DNA from: Actinomadura citrea
Lineage (GTDB): Bacteria; Actinomycetota; Actinomycetes; Streptosporangiales; Streptosporangiaceae
DNA: 64,000 nt
Reading direction: 5' to 3'
Assembly (NCBI RefSeq): GCF_013409045.1
Contig: NZ_JACCBT010000001.1
Coordinates: forward strand, 7,542,669 to 7,606,668
The translations under genes and the position numbers were made by a program. Within the stretch, counting starts at the first letter, position 1. The number at the start of each line of letters is the position of its first letter. The notes below the pieces were generated by a model that had not been told where the DNA came from, did no database searches, and saw only the letters and a program-made list of their open reading frames with translations. Shown here one piece after another: positions 8,744-17,645 of this stretch.

Positions 8744-9846
8744 CCGCGCGGCTCCAGGATCTTGTCGAGGTCCGGCAGGGCGCCCTGGAGCTGCTTGGGG
8801 ATCTCCGGCGATCCGGCCTTCTTCTTCTTGGGGCTCTGGCTGAGGCCCGGGAAGATCGGCGTTCCGTCCGGCCAGACGATCCGCAGGAGCGGGTACAGCA
8901 GCAGCTGGCCGTCATAGGTGGCCCGCGGCAGCTTGTCGGTGAACTCGACCAGGCCGTCCACCAGCGCCGTGAGCCGCTTGCGGTTGTCGCCGAGCTGCTG
9001 CAGGACGGGGTCGAGGTCGCGCAGCAGCGCGCGGAAGCGCTGGATGCGTCCCTCCAGCACCTTGTCGTTCAGCTCGCGCGCCGTCGTGGTGAGCTTGTCG
9101 ACCATCTTGATGATCTTGTACTTGTCCTGGTCGAGCAGCCGGGTGGTGCGTTCGAGCTGCTCGGGCGTCTCGTTCAGGGCGTCGCTGCCCTTGGCGAGGG
9201 ACCGGCCGAGCCGGGCGAACCGGTCGACCGACTCGCCGAGCTCGCGGCGCTGCTCGGCGAACATCTTCAGCAGCGCGCCCGCCTGCGCGATCGTCTTGTT
9301 CAGCTTCTGCCCGTTGCCGTCCAGGGCGGTGGCGCCCGCGTTGACGACCGTCGCGACGTCGTCCCCGGCCAGGGCCTGGATCAGCGGCCCGGCCTGCCCG
9401 ACGACCTGCTCGAACGCCGGCTGGACGCTGGTGTCGGTGATCGCCGTGCCGGTGGCCAGGTACGGGCCGCGGTTCATGCTCGCGCCGGGCGGCATCTGCA
9501 GGTCCACGTAGTTCTCGCCGAGCAGCGAGGTCACCTTGATCTCGGCCCGGGTGCCCTGCGGGATCTTGATGCCGTCCTTGATGGCCAGCGTCGCCTTCGA
9601 CCGGTAGCCGGCGAGCTCGACCTTCGTGACGGTGCCGATCGTGATGTCGGACATCTTCACGCTGTGCCCCGCGACGAGACCCTGCGCGTCGTCGAACGTG
9701 GCGGTCAGCTTCAGGCCGCCCTTCGGCGCGCCCGCCGTCTTGTAGGAGCAGCCGGAGACGGCGAGGGCCGCGGCCGCGACGAGCACCAGCAGCAGCCGGC
9801 CGCCGGCCGCCGCGCGGCGCCGTCCCGTGATGACGAGCCTGCCCAT
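8740..9846 (-). CDS. mceE: Mce cluster 1 MceE: MCE-family lipoprotein
   Basis: The 368-residue protein has a lipoprotein signal peptide (LLLVLVAAAALAVSGC, lipidated Cys near residue 32). The MCE domain (KLTATFDDAQGLVAGHSVKM, then IKIPQGTRAEIKVTSLLGENYVDL) follows, and then a long helical needle-like region. The start at ATG 9846 overlaps the mceD stop; the open frame beyond it is antisense-like composition and was rejected. The C-terminus has a basic patch SPKKKKAG. MceE/LprK is the usual lipoprotein of mce operons. Confidence 0.92.
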   Translation of the reverse strand: MGRLVITGRRRAAAGGRLLLVLVAAAALAVSGCSYKTAGAPKGGLKLTATFDDAQGLVAGHSVKMSDITIGTVTKVELAGYRSKATLAIKDGIKIPQGTRAEIKVTSLLGENYVDLQMPPGASMNRGPYLATGTAITDTSVQPAFEQVVGQAGPLIQALAGDDVATVVNAGATALDGNGQKLNKTIAQAGALLKMFAEQRRELGESVDRFARLGRSLAKGSDALNETPEQLERTTRLLDQDKYKIIKMVDKLTTTARELNDKVLEGRIQRFRALLRDLDPVLQQLGDNRKRLTALVDGLVEFTDKLPRATYDGQLLLYPLLRIVWPDGTPIFPGLSQSPKKKKAGSPEIPKQLQGALPDLDKILEPRG

Positions 9847-10919
9847 CAGTTGCCTCCGTTCTGCCAGGGACAGTTGGAGTTGGGTGCGGGCAGCGGGCAG
9901 TCGACGTCGTCGGAGTTCATCAGGCCCTTGAGCCAGGTCCGCAGGAACGCGTCCGTGGCGAAGCGGATCTGCAGCGACTTGTTCTTCGGGTTGTAGCCGC
10001 CGATGAGCGCGTCGCTGATGCCGGGCAGCACCCGGATGAGCTGCGCCAGCTCCCTGGCGTTGCCCTTGAGGATCAGGGCCGTCCGGGTGAGGACCGCCAG
10101 GTCGTAGGGCAGGTTCCCCTTGTACTTCTGCAGCAGCTTGTCGCCGTTCTTCGCCAGCTCCAGGATGCCGCTGATCAGCTGCTGCAGCTCGCCGCGCTCG
10201 GAGCTCAGCACCTGGCTCGCGGTGCCGAAGTCGCGGATCATCGTGCCGAGGATCTGCTCGCGCCCGCGCACCACCCCCGCCAGCCGGCTGAGGTTCTGCG
10301 CGACCTCGATGAGCTCCTTGTCCTGCCCGGCGACGTTCTCGACGAGGCGGGCGCTCTGCTCCAGGGTCGCGTTGAACTCCCTGCCGTTGCCCTTCACCGT
10401 GTCGGCGGCCGTGCCGAGCGCGCTCTGCATCTTGGTCGGGTCGAGCGCGTTGGCCAGGTTGGTGAACGAGCTGAGCGCGTCGTCCACCTCGACGGGCACG
10501 TGGGTGCGCTCGATCGGGATGACGTCCGCGGTCTCCTTGGCCTCCCCCGGCCTCCACGCCGGGTGCAGGACGAGGTTGCGCTCGCCGATCAGGTTCAGCG
10601 GGACGATCGAGGCCTGCACGCCCTTCGGCAGCGGGACGTCCCGGCGCAGATGGAAGGTGACCTTCACCCGGTCGCCCTGGTTCTCGACCTTGTCGACGAG
10701 CCCCACGTCGGCGCCCATCACCTTGACCTTCGACTCCTCGTAGAAGGAGCGGGCCTTCGGGACGTAGACGACCATGGTGCGCTCGCCGCCCGCGGACGGG
10801 GCGAGCGAGCAGCCGCCGAGCGAGGCGGTCAGGGCGAGGCCGAGCGCGACGGCCACGCCGCGCAGCCGGCCGCCGCCGGGACCTCCGGGGGGCCGTCCCC
10901 CCGTGCCGTCGCCGCTCAT
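9846..10919 (-). CDS. mceD: Mce cluster 1 MceD: MCE-family protein with lipobox
   Basis: The 357-residue protein has a Gly/Pro-rich N-terminus, then a signal peptide ending in TASLGGCS, a good lipobox (Cys at about 37). The MCE domain (VKVMGADVGLVDKVENQGDRV) and a helical region follow, ending in a Cys-containing tail (CPLPAPNSNCPWQNGGN). MceD is commonly anchored by a transmembrane helix rather than a lipid, so two lipoproteins in one operon (this and mceE) is notable. It overlaps both neighbours by 1-4 bases. Confidence 0.9.
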   Translation of the reverse strand: MSGDGTGGRPPGGPGGGRLRGVAVALGLALTASLGGCSLAPSAGGERTMVVYVPKARSFYEESKVKVMGADVGLVDKVENQGDRVKVTFHLRRDVPLPKGVQASIVPLNLIGERNLVLHPAWRPGEAKETADVIPIERTHVPVEVDDALSSFTNLANALDPTKMQSALGTAADTVKGNGREFNATLEQSARLVENVAGQDKELIEVAQNLSRLAGVVRGREQILGTMIRDFGTASQVLSSERGELQQLISGILELAKNGDKLLQKYKGNLPYDLAVLTRTALILKGNARELAQLIRVLPGISDALIGGYNPKNKSLQIRFATDAFLRTWLKGLMNSDDVDCPLPAPNSNCPWQNGGN

Positions 10920-11941
10920 CAGTTGCCTCCCTGCGGTCGCCGCGTGGAGATCGGACCGGCCGGCTGCAGCGGGCCGAGCCCGGTGAGCAGGCCCTCGATG
11001 TACTGGCCGTTGCCCTTGAGGTTGGCGACCTGCTGGAACGTCGGGCCGAGCAGCGAGAAGTCGGTGTTCAGCGCGTCCATGTTGGGCGCGAGCCGGGTCG
11101 TCAGCAGGTGCAGGTTGTCCAGCAGGGTGTCGAGCTCCTTCTGGTTCCTGGAGATCACGTTGGACAGCGTCCGGACGGTCTCACTGCCCTGCCCGATCGC
11201 CGCCGCCAGTTCGTTGCGGCGCCGGACGAGCGACTGCAGCAGCACCTGGCTGGCGTCGATGATCTGGCGCAGCTCCTGGTCCTTGCCCGCCAGCGTGCCG
11301 GTGATCGTCTTGCTGTTCTCGATCAGCCGCTGGATCTCGGGATAGGAGTCGTTCAGCGTCCGGGACAGCTCCTGGATGTTGACCAGGATGCGGCGCAGCT
11401 TCACCGCCCCCGGCGACCTGATCTTGTTGATCTCGGTGAGCAGCTTGTCGACGCTGCGCTGGTCGAGCTTGCCCACGATGTTCTGCGCGCTCTCCAGGGC
11501 CTCCGGCACGGTGAACGGGACGCTGGTGCGCGACAGCGGAATCCGCCGCCGCGACTCCGGCACGTCCGCCAGGTAGGGCTTGGAGACCGGGCCGGACAGC
11601 CGCAGGTACCGGCCGCCGAGCAGGGTCGTCGTCTGGATCTCGGCGCGGGTCTTCGGACCGAGGTCGATCCCGGCGTTCACGTGCCAGGAGACGATGACCC
11701 TGCCGTGGGCGAAGTCGGGCTCCACGGCGGTGATCCGGCCGGACTTCACCCCGGCGACCCGCACGTCCTGGCCCTTCTTCAGCCCGGCGGTGTCGCTGAA
11801 CTCCCCGCTCATCGTGTAGCCGCGCTCGAGCAGGTGCAGCTGGCCGAGGGCGAACGCGAACACGCAGCCCGCGCCGAGCGCGGCCAGGGTGACGATCGCG
11901 ACGATCTTGTGGTTGACGTCGCGCAGCGACTTCAGCGCCAT
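10919..11941 (-). CDS. mceC: Mce cluster 1 MceC: MCE-family protein
   Basis: This 340-residue subunit has an N-terminal membrane helix (IVAIVTLAALGAGCVFAFALG). The MCE domain follows (GYTMSGEFSDTAGLKKGQDVRVAGVKSG in successive strands), then about 180 residues of amphipathic helix with repeated LL/IL heptads. It is expected to contribute one ring and one helix set to the hexameric lipid tunnel outside the membrane. ATGA overlaps join it to mceB and mceD, indicating translational coupling. Confidence 0.92.
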   Translation of the reverse strand: MALKSLRDVNHKIVAIVTLAALGAGCVFAFALGQLHLLERGYTMSGEFSDTAGLKKGQDVRVAGVKSGRITAVEPDFAHGRVIVSWHVNAGIDLGPKTRAEIQTTTLLGGRYLRLSGPVSKPYLADVPESRRRIPLSRTSVPFTVPEALESAQNIVGKLDQRSVDKLLTEINKIRSPGAVKLRRILVNIQELSRTLNDSYPEIQRLIENSKTITGTLAGKDQELRQIIDASQVLLQSLVRRRNELAAAIGQGSETVRTLSNVISRNQKELDTLLDNLHLLTTRLAPNMDALNTDFSLLGPTFQQVANLKGNGQYIEGLLTGLGPLQPAGPISTRRPQGGN

Positions 11942-13020
11942 CAGCCGCCACCCCCCAGCAGCATCTTCCTGAGCTTGGTGAGGTCGTCCTTGCTGGGCTG
12001 GCCCGCACCGGGCGACTTCGGCAGCTCCATCGGGAACGGGCAGGGGCCCTGGACGACGTTCAGGCAGAGCGCGTTGGTGCGCAGGTAGTGGCCGCCGTTC
12101 GCGGACGCGAACAGCTGCCGGAGGGTCAGCGGGAGCTGCTGCACCATCTTCTCCAGCTGGTCGACGTTCAGCCGGAACGTCTCGCTGAACCTGCCGAGGT
12201 TGGTGATGATGCGGGCGAGCTGCGCGTCGTTGCCCCCGAGCACCTGGTTGAGGTTGGTGGTCACGCCCGAGATCTCCACGACCGCGCTCTCCAGCAGCTT
12301 GCGGTTGTTGGCGAAGACCCTGGTCAGCGACTCCAGGTTGTCGGCGCTGGCGGCGATCTGCCGGTCCCGGGTGGCGATCGCGTCGCTCACCGTCTCGTAG
12401 TCGTCGATCATCCCCTTGATCGTCTTCTTCCGGGCCGCGAACGTCTGCAGCAGCATGTCCAGGTTGTCGGTCAGCAGCGAGATGCTCTGCTCGTTGCCGT
12501 CCAGCGCCTGGGAGAAGGCGAAAAGGATCTTGTTGAGCTGGTTCGGGTCCAGGTTGCGGGTGAGCGGGCCGAGGCTGTTGACGATGTCGCCGAGGTCCAC
12601 CACCGACCTGGTGTGCGGGACGCGGTCGCCGTCGCCCAGCCTGCCCTGGCTCGACCCGGGCTCCAGGTAGACGACCCGCTGCCCCATCACGTTGCGCCAG
12701 CGGATCGCGGCGGTGGAGTCGGAGGGCAGCCGGACCTCCTTGTCGACGGCCATCTTCACCACGGCCTTGCCGCGCACCACCTTGATGCCCGCGACCTGGC
12801 CGACGGGCGTGCCCGCCACCTTCACGGCGTCGCCCTCCAGCAGGCCGGTGACGTCGTCGAACGTGGCGGACAGCCGGTAGCGGGACTTGAAGCTCGTGCC
12901 GAGGATCTGCTGGCCGATGTAGAACGTGAGCAGCCCGGTCAACGCCACGAACACCAGGAACTTCAGGATCGTGGAGTACTCGGGCCCGCGCGCGGTCTTG
13001 CCGCGCAGCAGCGGGCTCAC
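11941..13020 (-). CDS. mceB: Mce cluster 1 MceB: MCE-family protein
   Basis: This 359-residue subunit has a single N-terminal anchor (ILKFLVFVALTGLLTFYIGQQIL). The MCE domain follows (SATFDDVTGLLEGDAVKVAG and IRWRNVMGQRVVYLEPG), then a long helical segment and a C-terminus with two Cys (CLNVVQGPCPFPMELPK). It lies within the gapless operon; its start overlaps the mceA stop by 4 bases (13017-13020). Confidence 0.92.
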   Translation of the reverse strand: MSPLLRGKTARGPEYSTILKFLVFVALTGLLTFYIGQQILGTSFKSRYRLSATFDDVTGLLEGDAVKVAGTPVGQVAGIKVVRGKAVVKMAVDKEVRLPSDSTAAIRWRNVMGQRVVYLEPGSSQGRLGDGDRVPHTRSVVDLGDIVNSLGPLTRNLDPNQLNKILFAFSQALDGNEQSISLLTDNLDMLLQTFAARKKTIKGMIDDYETVSDAIATRDRQIAASADNLESLTRVFANNRKLLESAVVEISGVTTNLNQVLGGNDAQLARIITNLGRFSETFRLNVDQLEKMVQQLPLTLRQLFASANGGHYLRTNALCLNVVQGPCPFPMELPKSPGAGQPSKDDLTKLRKMLLGGGG

Positions 13021-14120
13021 GGCCGCGTCCCCGTCGCCGTGCGGCCCTGCCCGCCCCGCCCGCCGCCCGTGCCGGGGAGCGGCACGTCGAACGCGGTCGC
13101 CTTGGGCTTGACCGCGCAGACGTCGATGAGGATCTGGCAGATGTCCAGCGGGAGGTCGTCGCGTGCCTGGGCGATCAGGGTGCCCTCCGGTCCGGGGATG
13201 CGGATGATCTGCGCCAGCAGGCCGAAGAACCCGGTCAGGCTGTCGAGCAGCACCGGGACGTTGCGGCGCTGCCCGTTGAACACCCGCACGACCTGGCCGC
13301 CCGAGTCGATGATCCTGCCGAGGTTGCGGCCGTGCTGCTCCAGGTTCGTGCCGACGGTCTGGCCGAGCCGGGTCGACTCGTCCAGCAGCTGGGTGACCTT
13401 GTCGGGTCGCTCGTTGACGACCTGGGAGAGCCGGTTGAAGTCCCCGGCGAACCGGGTGAGGGTGTCGCCGCGCGACTCCAGCGTCCCGGACAGGCCGTTG
13501 ATGTCGTTCAGCAGCGACTGGATCGCGGCCCGGTCCTTGTAGGTCGCGTCGACGACGATCGCGCCGTTGTCGATCGTCCGGCGCAGCGCCGGCCCCTGCC
13601 CGGAGAGCCCGGCGCCGAACGTGTGCAGGAGGGTCGCCACGTCGTCGGGGTTGATCGCCCGCGTGAGCCGGTAGGTGGGCCAGGCCGTGTCCGACAGCTC
13701 CTTCGGGTCGTTGGTCTTCGCGATCCGCCCGCCGTCCTTCAGGTAGGGGCCGGTCAGCTCGTGCGCGCCGAGGTCGAGGGCGAGGTCCTTCGGGCCGAAC
13801 ACCGAGACCGGCTCGACCGTCGCGACGGCCGTGTCGGCCACCCTGACGCCCTTGTCGACCCGGAGCCGGACGGTGACCCTGCCGTTGCGGTCGAGCTTGA
13901 CCTCCTCGACCGCGCCGACCGCGATCCCGCGGACCTTCACATCGGACTTGCCGGGGTCGAGGCCCTGCCCGGCGCGGCCGAACGTCGCGTCGTAGTAGGT
14001 GGAGCCCGCGTGGGACGGCGTGGAACCGATCGCGACGAACGCCGCGGCCGCCGCGATGACGCCGGCGCCGACCAGCCCGAAGACCGTCCGGGACCGGCTG
14101 GACAGTGATTCGTCGCTCAT
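13017..14120 (-). CDS. mceA: Mce cluster 1 MceA: MCE-family protein
   Basis: The 367-residue first MCE subunit has a short basic cytosolic N-terminus, a membrane helix (VFGLVGAGVIAAAAAFVAIG) and the MCE domain (FGRAGQGLDPGKSDVKVRG, IAVGAVEEVKLDRNGRV). A helical region follows, with a Gly/Arg-rich tail. The start at 14120 overlaps the stop of yrbE1B by 4 bases, so translation is probably coupled to the permease genes. Confidence 0.92.
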   Translation of the reverse strand: MSDESLSSRSRTVFGLVGAGVIAAAAAFVAIGSTPSHAGSTYYDATFGRAGQGLDPGKSDVKVRGIAVGAVEEVKLDRNGRVTVRLRVDKGVRVADTAVATVEPVSVFGPKDLALDLGAHELTGPYLKDGGRIAKTNDPKELSDTAWPTYRLTRAINPDDVATLLHTFGAGLSGQGPALRRTIDNGAIVVDATYKDRAAIQSLLNDINGLSGTLESRGDTLTRFAGDFNRLSQVVNERPDKVTQLLDESTRLGQTVGTNLEQHGRNLGRIIDSGGQVVRVFNGQRRNVPVLLDSLTGFFGLLAQIIRIPGPEGTLIAQARDDLPLDICQILIDVCAVKPKATAFDVPLPGTGGGRGGQGRTATGTRP

Positions 14121-14971
14121 CCGGTCAGCCTCACCGTGCTGCCGTGGCCCCAGAAGATGTACGACAGGACCAGGTTCATCAGGATCATCAGGATGGTCGA
14201 CTCCCGGATGGCGCGGCCGGCGGCGACGCCGACGCCGACCGGACCGCCCGCCGCGTAGTAGCCGCGGTAGCAGTGGATGAACATGATGATGAAGGCGAAC
14301 ACCGCGACCTTGATGACGCTGTAGAACACGTCGATCGGCGGCAGGTAGAGGTGGAAGTAGTAGTCGTAGATGCCGGGTGAGAGGCCGAAGTACTGGATCG
14401 TGATGAACCTCGTGGCGAAGAACGCCATGAACAGCGAGACCAGGTACAGCGGCACCAGCGCGATGACGCCCGCGGCGACCCGGGTGCACACCAGGTAGGC
14501 CAGGGAGTTGATGCCCATGACCTCCAGCGCGTCGATCTCCTCGGAGATCCGCATCGCGCCGATCTCGGCGGTGAACCCGGTGCCGACCTGCGCGACCAGC
14601 GCGACGCCCGCGATGATCGGGGTGACCTCGCGGACGTTGGAGTAGCTCGCGACCAGTCCGGTGAACGCCTCGGCGCCGATGCGCTCCAGCCCGGGGTAGC
14701 CCTGGAGGCCGACCATGGCGCCGGTGGCGAGCGACATCGTCGCGATCACGAAGATCATGCCGCCGCCGATGACGAGCGCGCCCACGCCGACGGTGATGTC
14801 GCTGACCTGCTTGGCGAGGGTCTTGCCGTACTTGCGGCGGATGATGATGTCGACCAGGAGGTGGTACAGGACCCGGCCGAGGAACACCGGCAGGTCGGCC
14901 GACGCGGCGAGGCCCGCGGTGCGGCCCCTGACGGCGCGGCCCAGCTTGCGGACGGGGAATATGGCGACCAT
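14117..14971 (-). CDS. yrbE1B: Mce cluster 1 YrbE permease B
   Basis: This 284-residue MlaE-family integral membrane protein is one of two permease subunits forming the ABC core of a Mce transporter. It has five to six hydrophobic segments. The cytosolic coupling loop EEIDALEVMGINSLAYLV (about 140-157) contacts the ATPase in this family. The GGPVGVGVAAGRAIRES motif lies near the end. The start at 14971 overlaps the yrbE1A stop by one base. Confidence 0.92.
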   Translation of the reverse strand: MVAIFPVRKLGRAVRGRTAGLAASADLPVFLGRVLYHLLVDIIIRRKYGKTLAKQVSDITVGVGALVIGGGMIFVIATMSLATGAMVGLQGYPGLERIGAEAFTGLVASYSNVREVTPIIAGVALVAQVGTGFTAEIGAMRISEEIDALEVMGINSLAYLVCTRVAAGVIALVPLYLVSLFMAFFATRFITIQYFGLSPGIYDYYFHLYLPPIDVFYSVIKVAVFAFIIMFIHCYRGYYAAGGPVGVGVAAGRAIRESTILMILMNLVLSYIFWGHGSTVRLTG

Positions 14972-15774
14972 CAGAACCTCGGGGGGAAGAGGACCTGGTA
15001 GATCATGGTGAGGATGTAGTTCGTCGCGAACACCACGATCGAGGTGACGACCACGGCCCGGTTCACCGCGCGGCCGACGCCGACGGGTCCGTAGTCGCAG
15101 TTCATGCCCATGTAGCAGGCGACCGCGGCGGCGATGAATCCGAACACCCACGCCTTGAACAGCGTGATCATCAGGTCCGAGAACTGCAGCAGGGTGGTGG
15201 CGCCGTCGAAGAACGCGCCGGGGCTGACGCCCTGCTGGATGACGTTGAAGTAGTACCCGCCGATGACGCCCGCGAGGATCACCACCGAGCAGAGCAGTCC
15301 GGACACCATGCTCGCCGCCCACAGCCTGGGGGTGACCAGGCGGTGGATCGGGTTGATGCCCATGACCTCCATCGCCGCGAGTTCGTCGCGGATGTTGCGG
15401 GCCCCCATGTCGGCGGTGATGGCCGACCCGCCCACGCCGGAGACCAGCAGCGCCGCGGCCAGCGGCGCCACCTGCTGGATCATCGCCGCGGTGAGCAGCG
15501 CCCCGGTGCCCGACTGCGCGCCGAGCTGCCGGGCGATGTCGCCCACCTGAAGTGAGATGGTCGCGCCGAGCGGCACGGCGATGAGCATGACCGGCACGCT
15601 CGTGACGCGTGCGAGGAACCAGCACTGCTCGACGAATTCGCCCCACCACTGGCGCAGGTCCCAGGTGCGGCGCAGCCCTTCGAGGAGGGTCACGCACAGC
15701 AGTCCGGTCTCGTCGAGTGCTCTCCCGACGCGTCTGCGTGCCAGGTCCGGGGCCTTGTTCAGGCTCAGGGCCAT
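14971..15774 (-). CDS. yrbE1A: Mce cluster 1 YrbE permease A
   Basis: This 267-residue MlaE-family permease has the coupling loop RDELAAMEVMGINPIHRLV (about 127-145) and the late motif YGPVGVGRAVNRAVV. Multiple hydrophobic helices span most of the protein. It heads the operon, but its ATG overlaps the stop of a 13-codon leader ORF (TGATG). A GGGGGAGGG stretch inside that leader can serve as its own ribosome-binding site. No ATPase gene belongs to this operon, so it must recruit one encoded elsewhere, possibly the MceG-like ATPase at 39.7-40.7 kb (inference). Confidence 0.92.
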   Translation of the reverse strand: MALSLNKAPDLARRRVGRALDETGLLCVTLLEGLRRTWDLRQWWGEFVEQCWFLARVTSVPVMLIAVPLGATISLQVGDIARQLGAQSGTGALLTAAMIQQVAPLAAALLVSGVGGSAITADMGARNIRDELAAMEVMGINPIHRLVTPRLWAASMVSGLLCSVVILAGVIGGYYFNVIQQGVSPGAFFDGATTLLQFSDLMITLFKAWVFGFIAAAVACYMGMNCDYGPVGVGRAVNRAVVVTSIVVFATNYILTMIYQVLFPPRF

Positions 15775-15815
15775 CAGCCGGTGCCCTCCCCCGGGGCGGG
15801 GATGAGAAGGGTCAC
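15774..15815 (-). CDS. 13-codon leader ORF coupled to yrbE1A
   Basis: GTG start with a perfect AAGGAGG (15821-15827) at 5-base spacing, encoding VTLLIPAPGEGTG, whose TGA overlaps the ATG of yrbE1A by two bases (TGATG). This is a better initiation signal than that of yrbE1A itself. It may promote translation of the operon by coupling, or act as a leader peptide. It contains no run of a single amino acid typical of classical attenuators. It could instead be chance, with the SD serving nothing. Confidence 0.5.
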   Translation of the reverse strand: MTLLIPAPGEGTG

Positions 15816-15999
15816 TCCAGCCTCCTTCGTGCTCGGACGTCGGCGCCCATCCGAAACACCGGATCCTGCCGGTACCGCGGGGGCGCCCTCGTCATGCTCG
15901 TTCGCGCGCCACAGCGGTCTCGGCCGAGACCGGTTACCACACGCGACTCCGCGCACCCTCAAGAGCACACGGGCTCCGCCTGTGATTTGAGGCACTCTA

Positions 16000-16029
16000 T
16001 TGGAAGAAGGTCTAAGAAGCGAGTACTTA
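16000..16029 (+). promoter_or_regulatory. Possible promoter of the MarR gene
   Basis: TTGGAA (16000-16005) and TACTTA (16024-16029) are separated by 18 bases, a plausible sigma-70-like pair upstream of the regulator start. The surrounding 15.96-16.04 kb is relatively AT-rich. This is a motif match only. Confidence 0.3.
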
Positions 16030-16097
16030 CATCTGGTTTTGTCCGAAGCTACGATCAGCCGGTGCAGACCGAGGCGCGACGAGGCGTAGAAGACGAG

Positions 16098-16640
16098 ATG
16101 GACGACGGCGTGGACCCGCTGGTCATGGGCGTGCGCGACCGCTGGGAGGGCCAGGGGCTGCTCGGCGATCCGTGGCCGTTCCTGGCGATCTGTTCGGTCG
16201 GGCGGCTCAACCAGTTGCTCAAGAAGGCCCTGGACGTGGAGCTGAAGAGGCTGGATCTCACCCAGACCGGCTACTTCCTGCTGACCACGCTCGCGCTCAC
16301 CGTCCACGGCCGGGCACGGCTGAGCACGCTCGGCCGGATCCTGATGATGCACCCGACCACGGTGAAGCTCACCGTGGACCAGCTGGAGGCGGCCGGGCTC
16401 GTCGGCCGGACCCCGCATCCCCGCGACCGGCGCGCCACGCTCGTCGAGATCACCGCGGCGGGACGGGAGCGGGCCAACCAGGTGAGCCAGGCGCTGGAGG
16501 CGCCCGGCGGCGCGCTCGCGGCGTTCGACGGGATGCACCGCGAGCTCTTCGAGGCGCTGCAACCCGCGCGTCTGGCCGCCGGCGACGTGGAACTGCTGAA
16601 CCCCGGCGGGGGGCGCGGCCGTGGACGACAGGCCGGGTGA
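16098..16640 (+). CDS. MarR-family regulator divergent from mce cluster 1
   Basis: This 180-residue winged-helix protein has the HTH region TLGRILMMHPTTVKLTVDQLEAAGLVGR (about 83-110) and the wing HPRDRRATLVEITAAGR. Its position, diverging from yrbE1A over about 280 bases, suggests that it regulates mce cluster 1 and itself (inference). The ATG at 16098 is chosen; an in-frame GTG at 16062 would add 12 residues, and neither has a strong ribosome-binding site. The C-terminus is Gly/Arg-rich. Confidence 0.85.
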   Translation: MDDGVDPLVMGVRDRWEGQGLLGDPWPFLAICSVGRLNQLLKKALDVELKRLDLTQTGYFLLTTLALTVHGRARLSTLGRILMMHPTTVKLTVDQLEAAGLVGRTPHPRDRRATLVEITAAGRERANQVSQALEAPGGALAAFDGMHRELFEALQPARLAAGDVELLNPGGGRGRGRQAG

Positions 16641-16712
16641 ACCGGGTATCGTCCGGCCTGCGTACTTGCTCTTCGAGAGCACCACACCCGGGCGATAAGG
16701 CAGTCTTCTCCT

Positions 16713-17609
16713 ATGCCACAGAGTCACGGCACGCGCAGACGTCCCGCGGAGGAAGCCGGAGGCGCTCAAGGGAGCGCCGGGGGGCGTCGCGGCTCCAGGA
16801 GGGCCGGCACCAGGCGCGCCACGCGCGTGCCGGAACCCCGCACGTCGCCTGACGGCCGCGACGCGGGGGGACCCTACGGACCGGAGTTCCTGGAGCCGGA
16901 CGACTCCCGCGACCCGTACGAGGAACCGGAGGCGCCCCGGGAGCGCGAGGGCGGGCGGCGCGTCCGGCGGGTGCTCACCAGCAACGTCACCATCACGATC
17001 GCGGCGATCGGCGTGCTCGGCGGTGCGTTGACGGTGGTCGACCTCGGCAGCTTCGTCGACGACGCGAGCGAGCCGCCCAAGGCCGCGAGCGCGGGCCTGT
17101 CCACCAACGACATGCTCGCGAAGCTGACCTCGGCGTCCGACATGGACAAGGTCGCGGCCGACGCGGTCGCGGTCGCCAAGAAGCGCGCCTACGAGGAGCA
17201 CCAGCGGGAGCTGAAGCGGCTCAAGGAGAAGGCCAAGCGGGACGCGGCGGCGCGGGCGAAGCTCAAGGCCGAGCAGGAGCGCGAGCGGCTCGCCAAGTCG
17301 AACCCGAGCGCCGGTCAGAACAAGGCGTTCGGCAAGAAGATGAACGCGATCAAGGGATGGGACCGCTGCTGGCCGTCCCTGCTGACGCTGTGGAACCACG
17401 AGAGCGGCTGGAACGAGCGGGCCGAGAACCCCTCCAGCGGCGCGTACGGCATCCCGCAGGCACTGCCCGGCTCCAAGCTGGCGAGCGCGGGCGCCGACTG
17501 GCGCACCAGCTCCCCCACCCAGATCGCGTGGGGCCTCGGCTACATCAAGGCGCGCTACAAGGACCCCTGCGGCGCCTGGGCCTGGTGGCAGGCGCACAAC
17601 TGGTACTGA
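16713..17609 (+). CDS. Membrane-anchored lysozyme/transglycosylase-like protein
   Basis: The 298-residue protein begins with a basic low-complexity cytosolic segment (about 1-85). A membrane helix (VTITIAAIGVLGGALTVVDLG) follows, then a charged coiled-coil (RELKRLKEKAKRDAAARAKLKAEQERER, about 160-195). The C-terminal domain carries LLTLWNHESGWNERAENPSSGAYGIPQALPG in pieces, with the catalytic-type Glu in NHESGWN. This matches the actinobacterial lytic-transglycosylase/aggregation-promoting-factor C-terminal fold, so a role in peptidoglycan cleavage is likely. Two Cys may form a disulfide (DRCWPS, DPCGAW). Confidence 0.85.
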   Translation: MPQSHGTRRRPAEEAGGAQGSAGGRRGSRRAGTRRATRVPEPRTSPDGRDAGGPYGPEFLEPDDSRDPYEEPEAPREREGGRRVRRVLTSNVTITIAAIGVLGGALTVVDLGSFVDDASEPPKAASAGLSTNDMLAKLTSASDMDKVAADAVAVAKKRAYEEHQRELKRLKEKAKRDAAARAKLKAEQERERLAKSNPSAGQNKAFGKKMNAIKGWDRCWPSLLTLWNHESGWNERAENPSSGAYGIPQALPGSKLASAGADWRTSSPTQIAWGLGYIKARYKDPCGAWAWWQAHNWY

Positions 17610-17645
17610 GCCCAACCGGGCGGCCCGGCCTGGCACCATGGTGTG

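Noticed and set aside
5843..8917. 1024-codon plus-strand frame
   Set aside because: It lies antisense to the MarR and mce genes, which have clear domains and operon overlaps.
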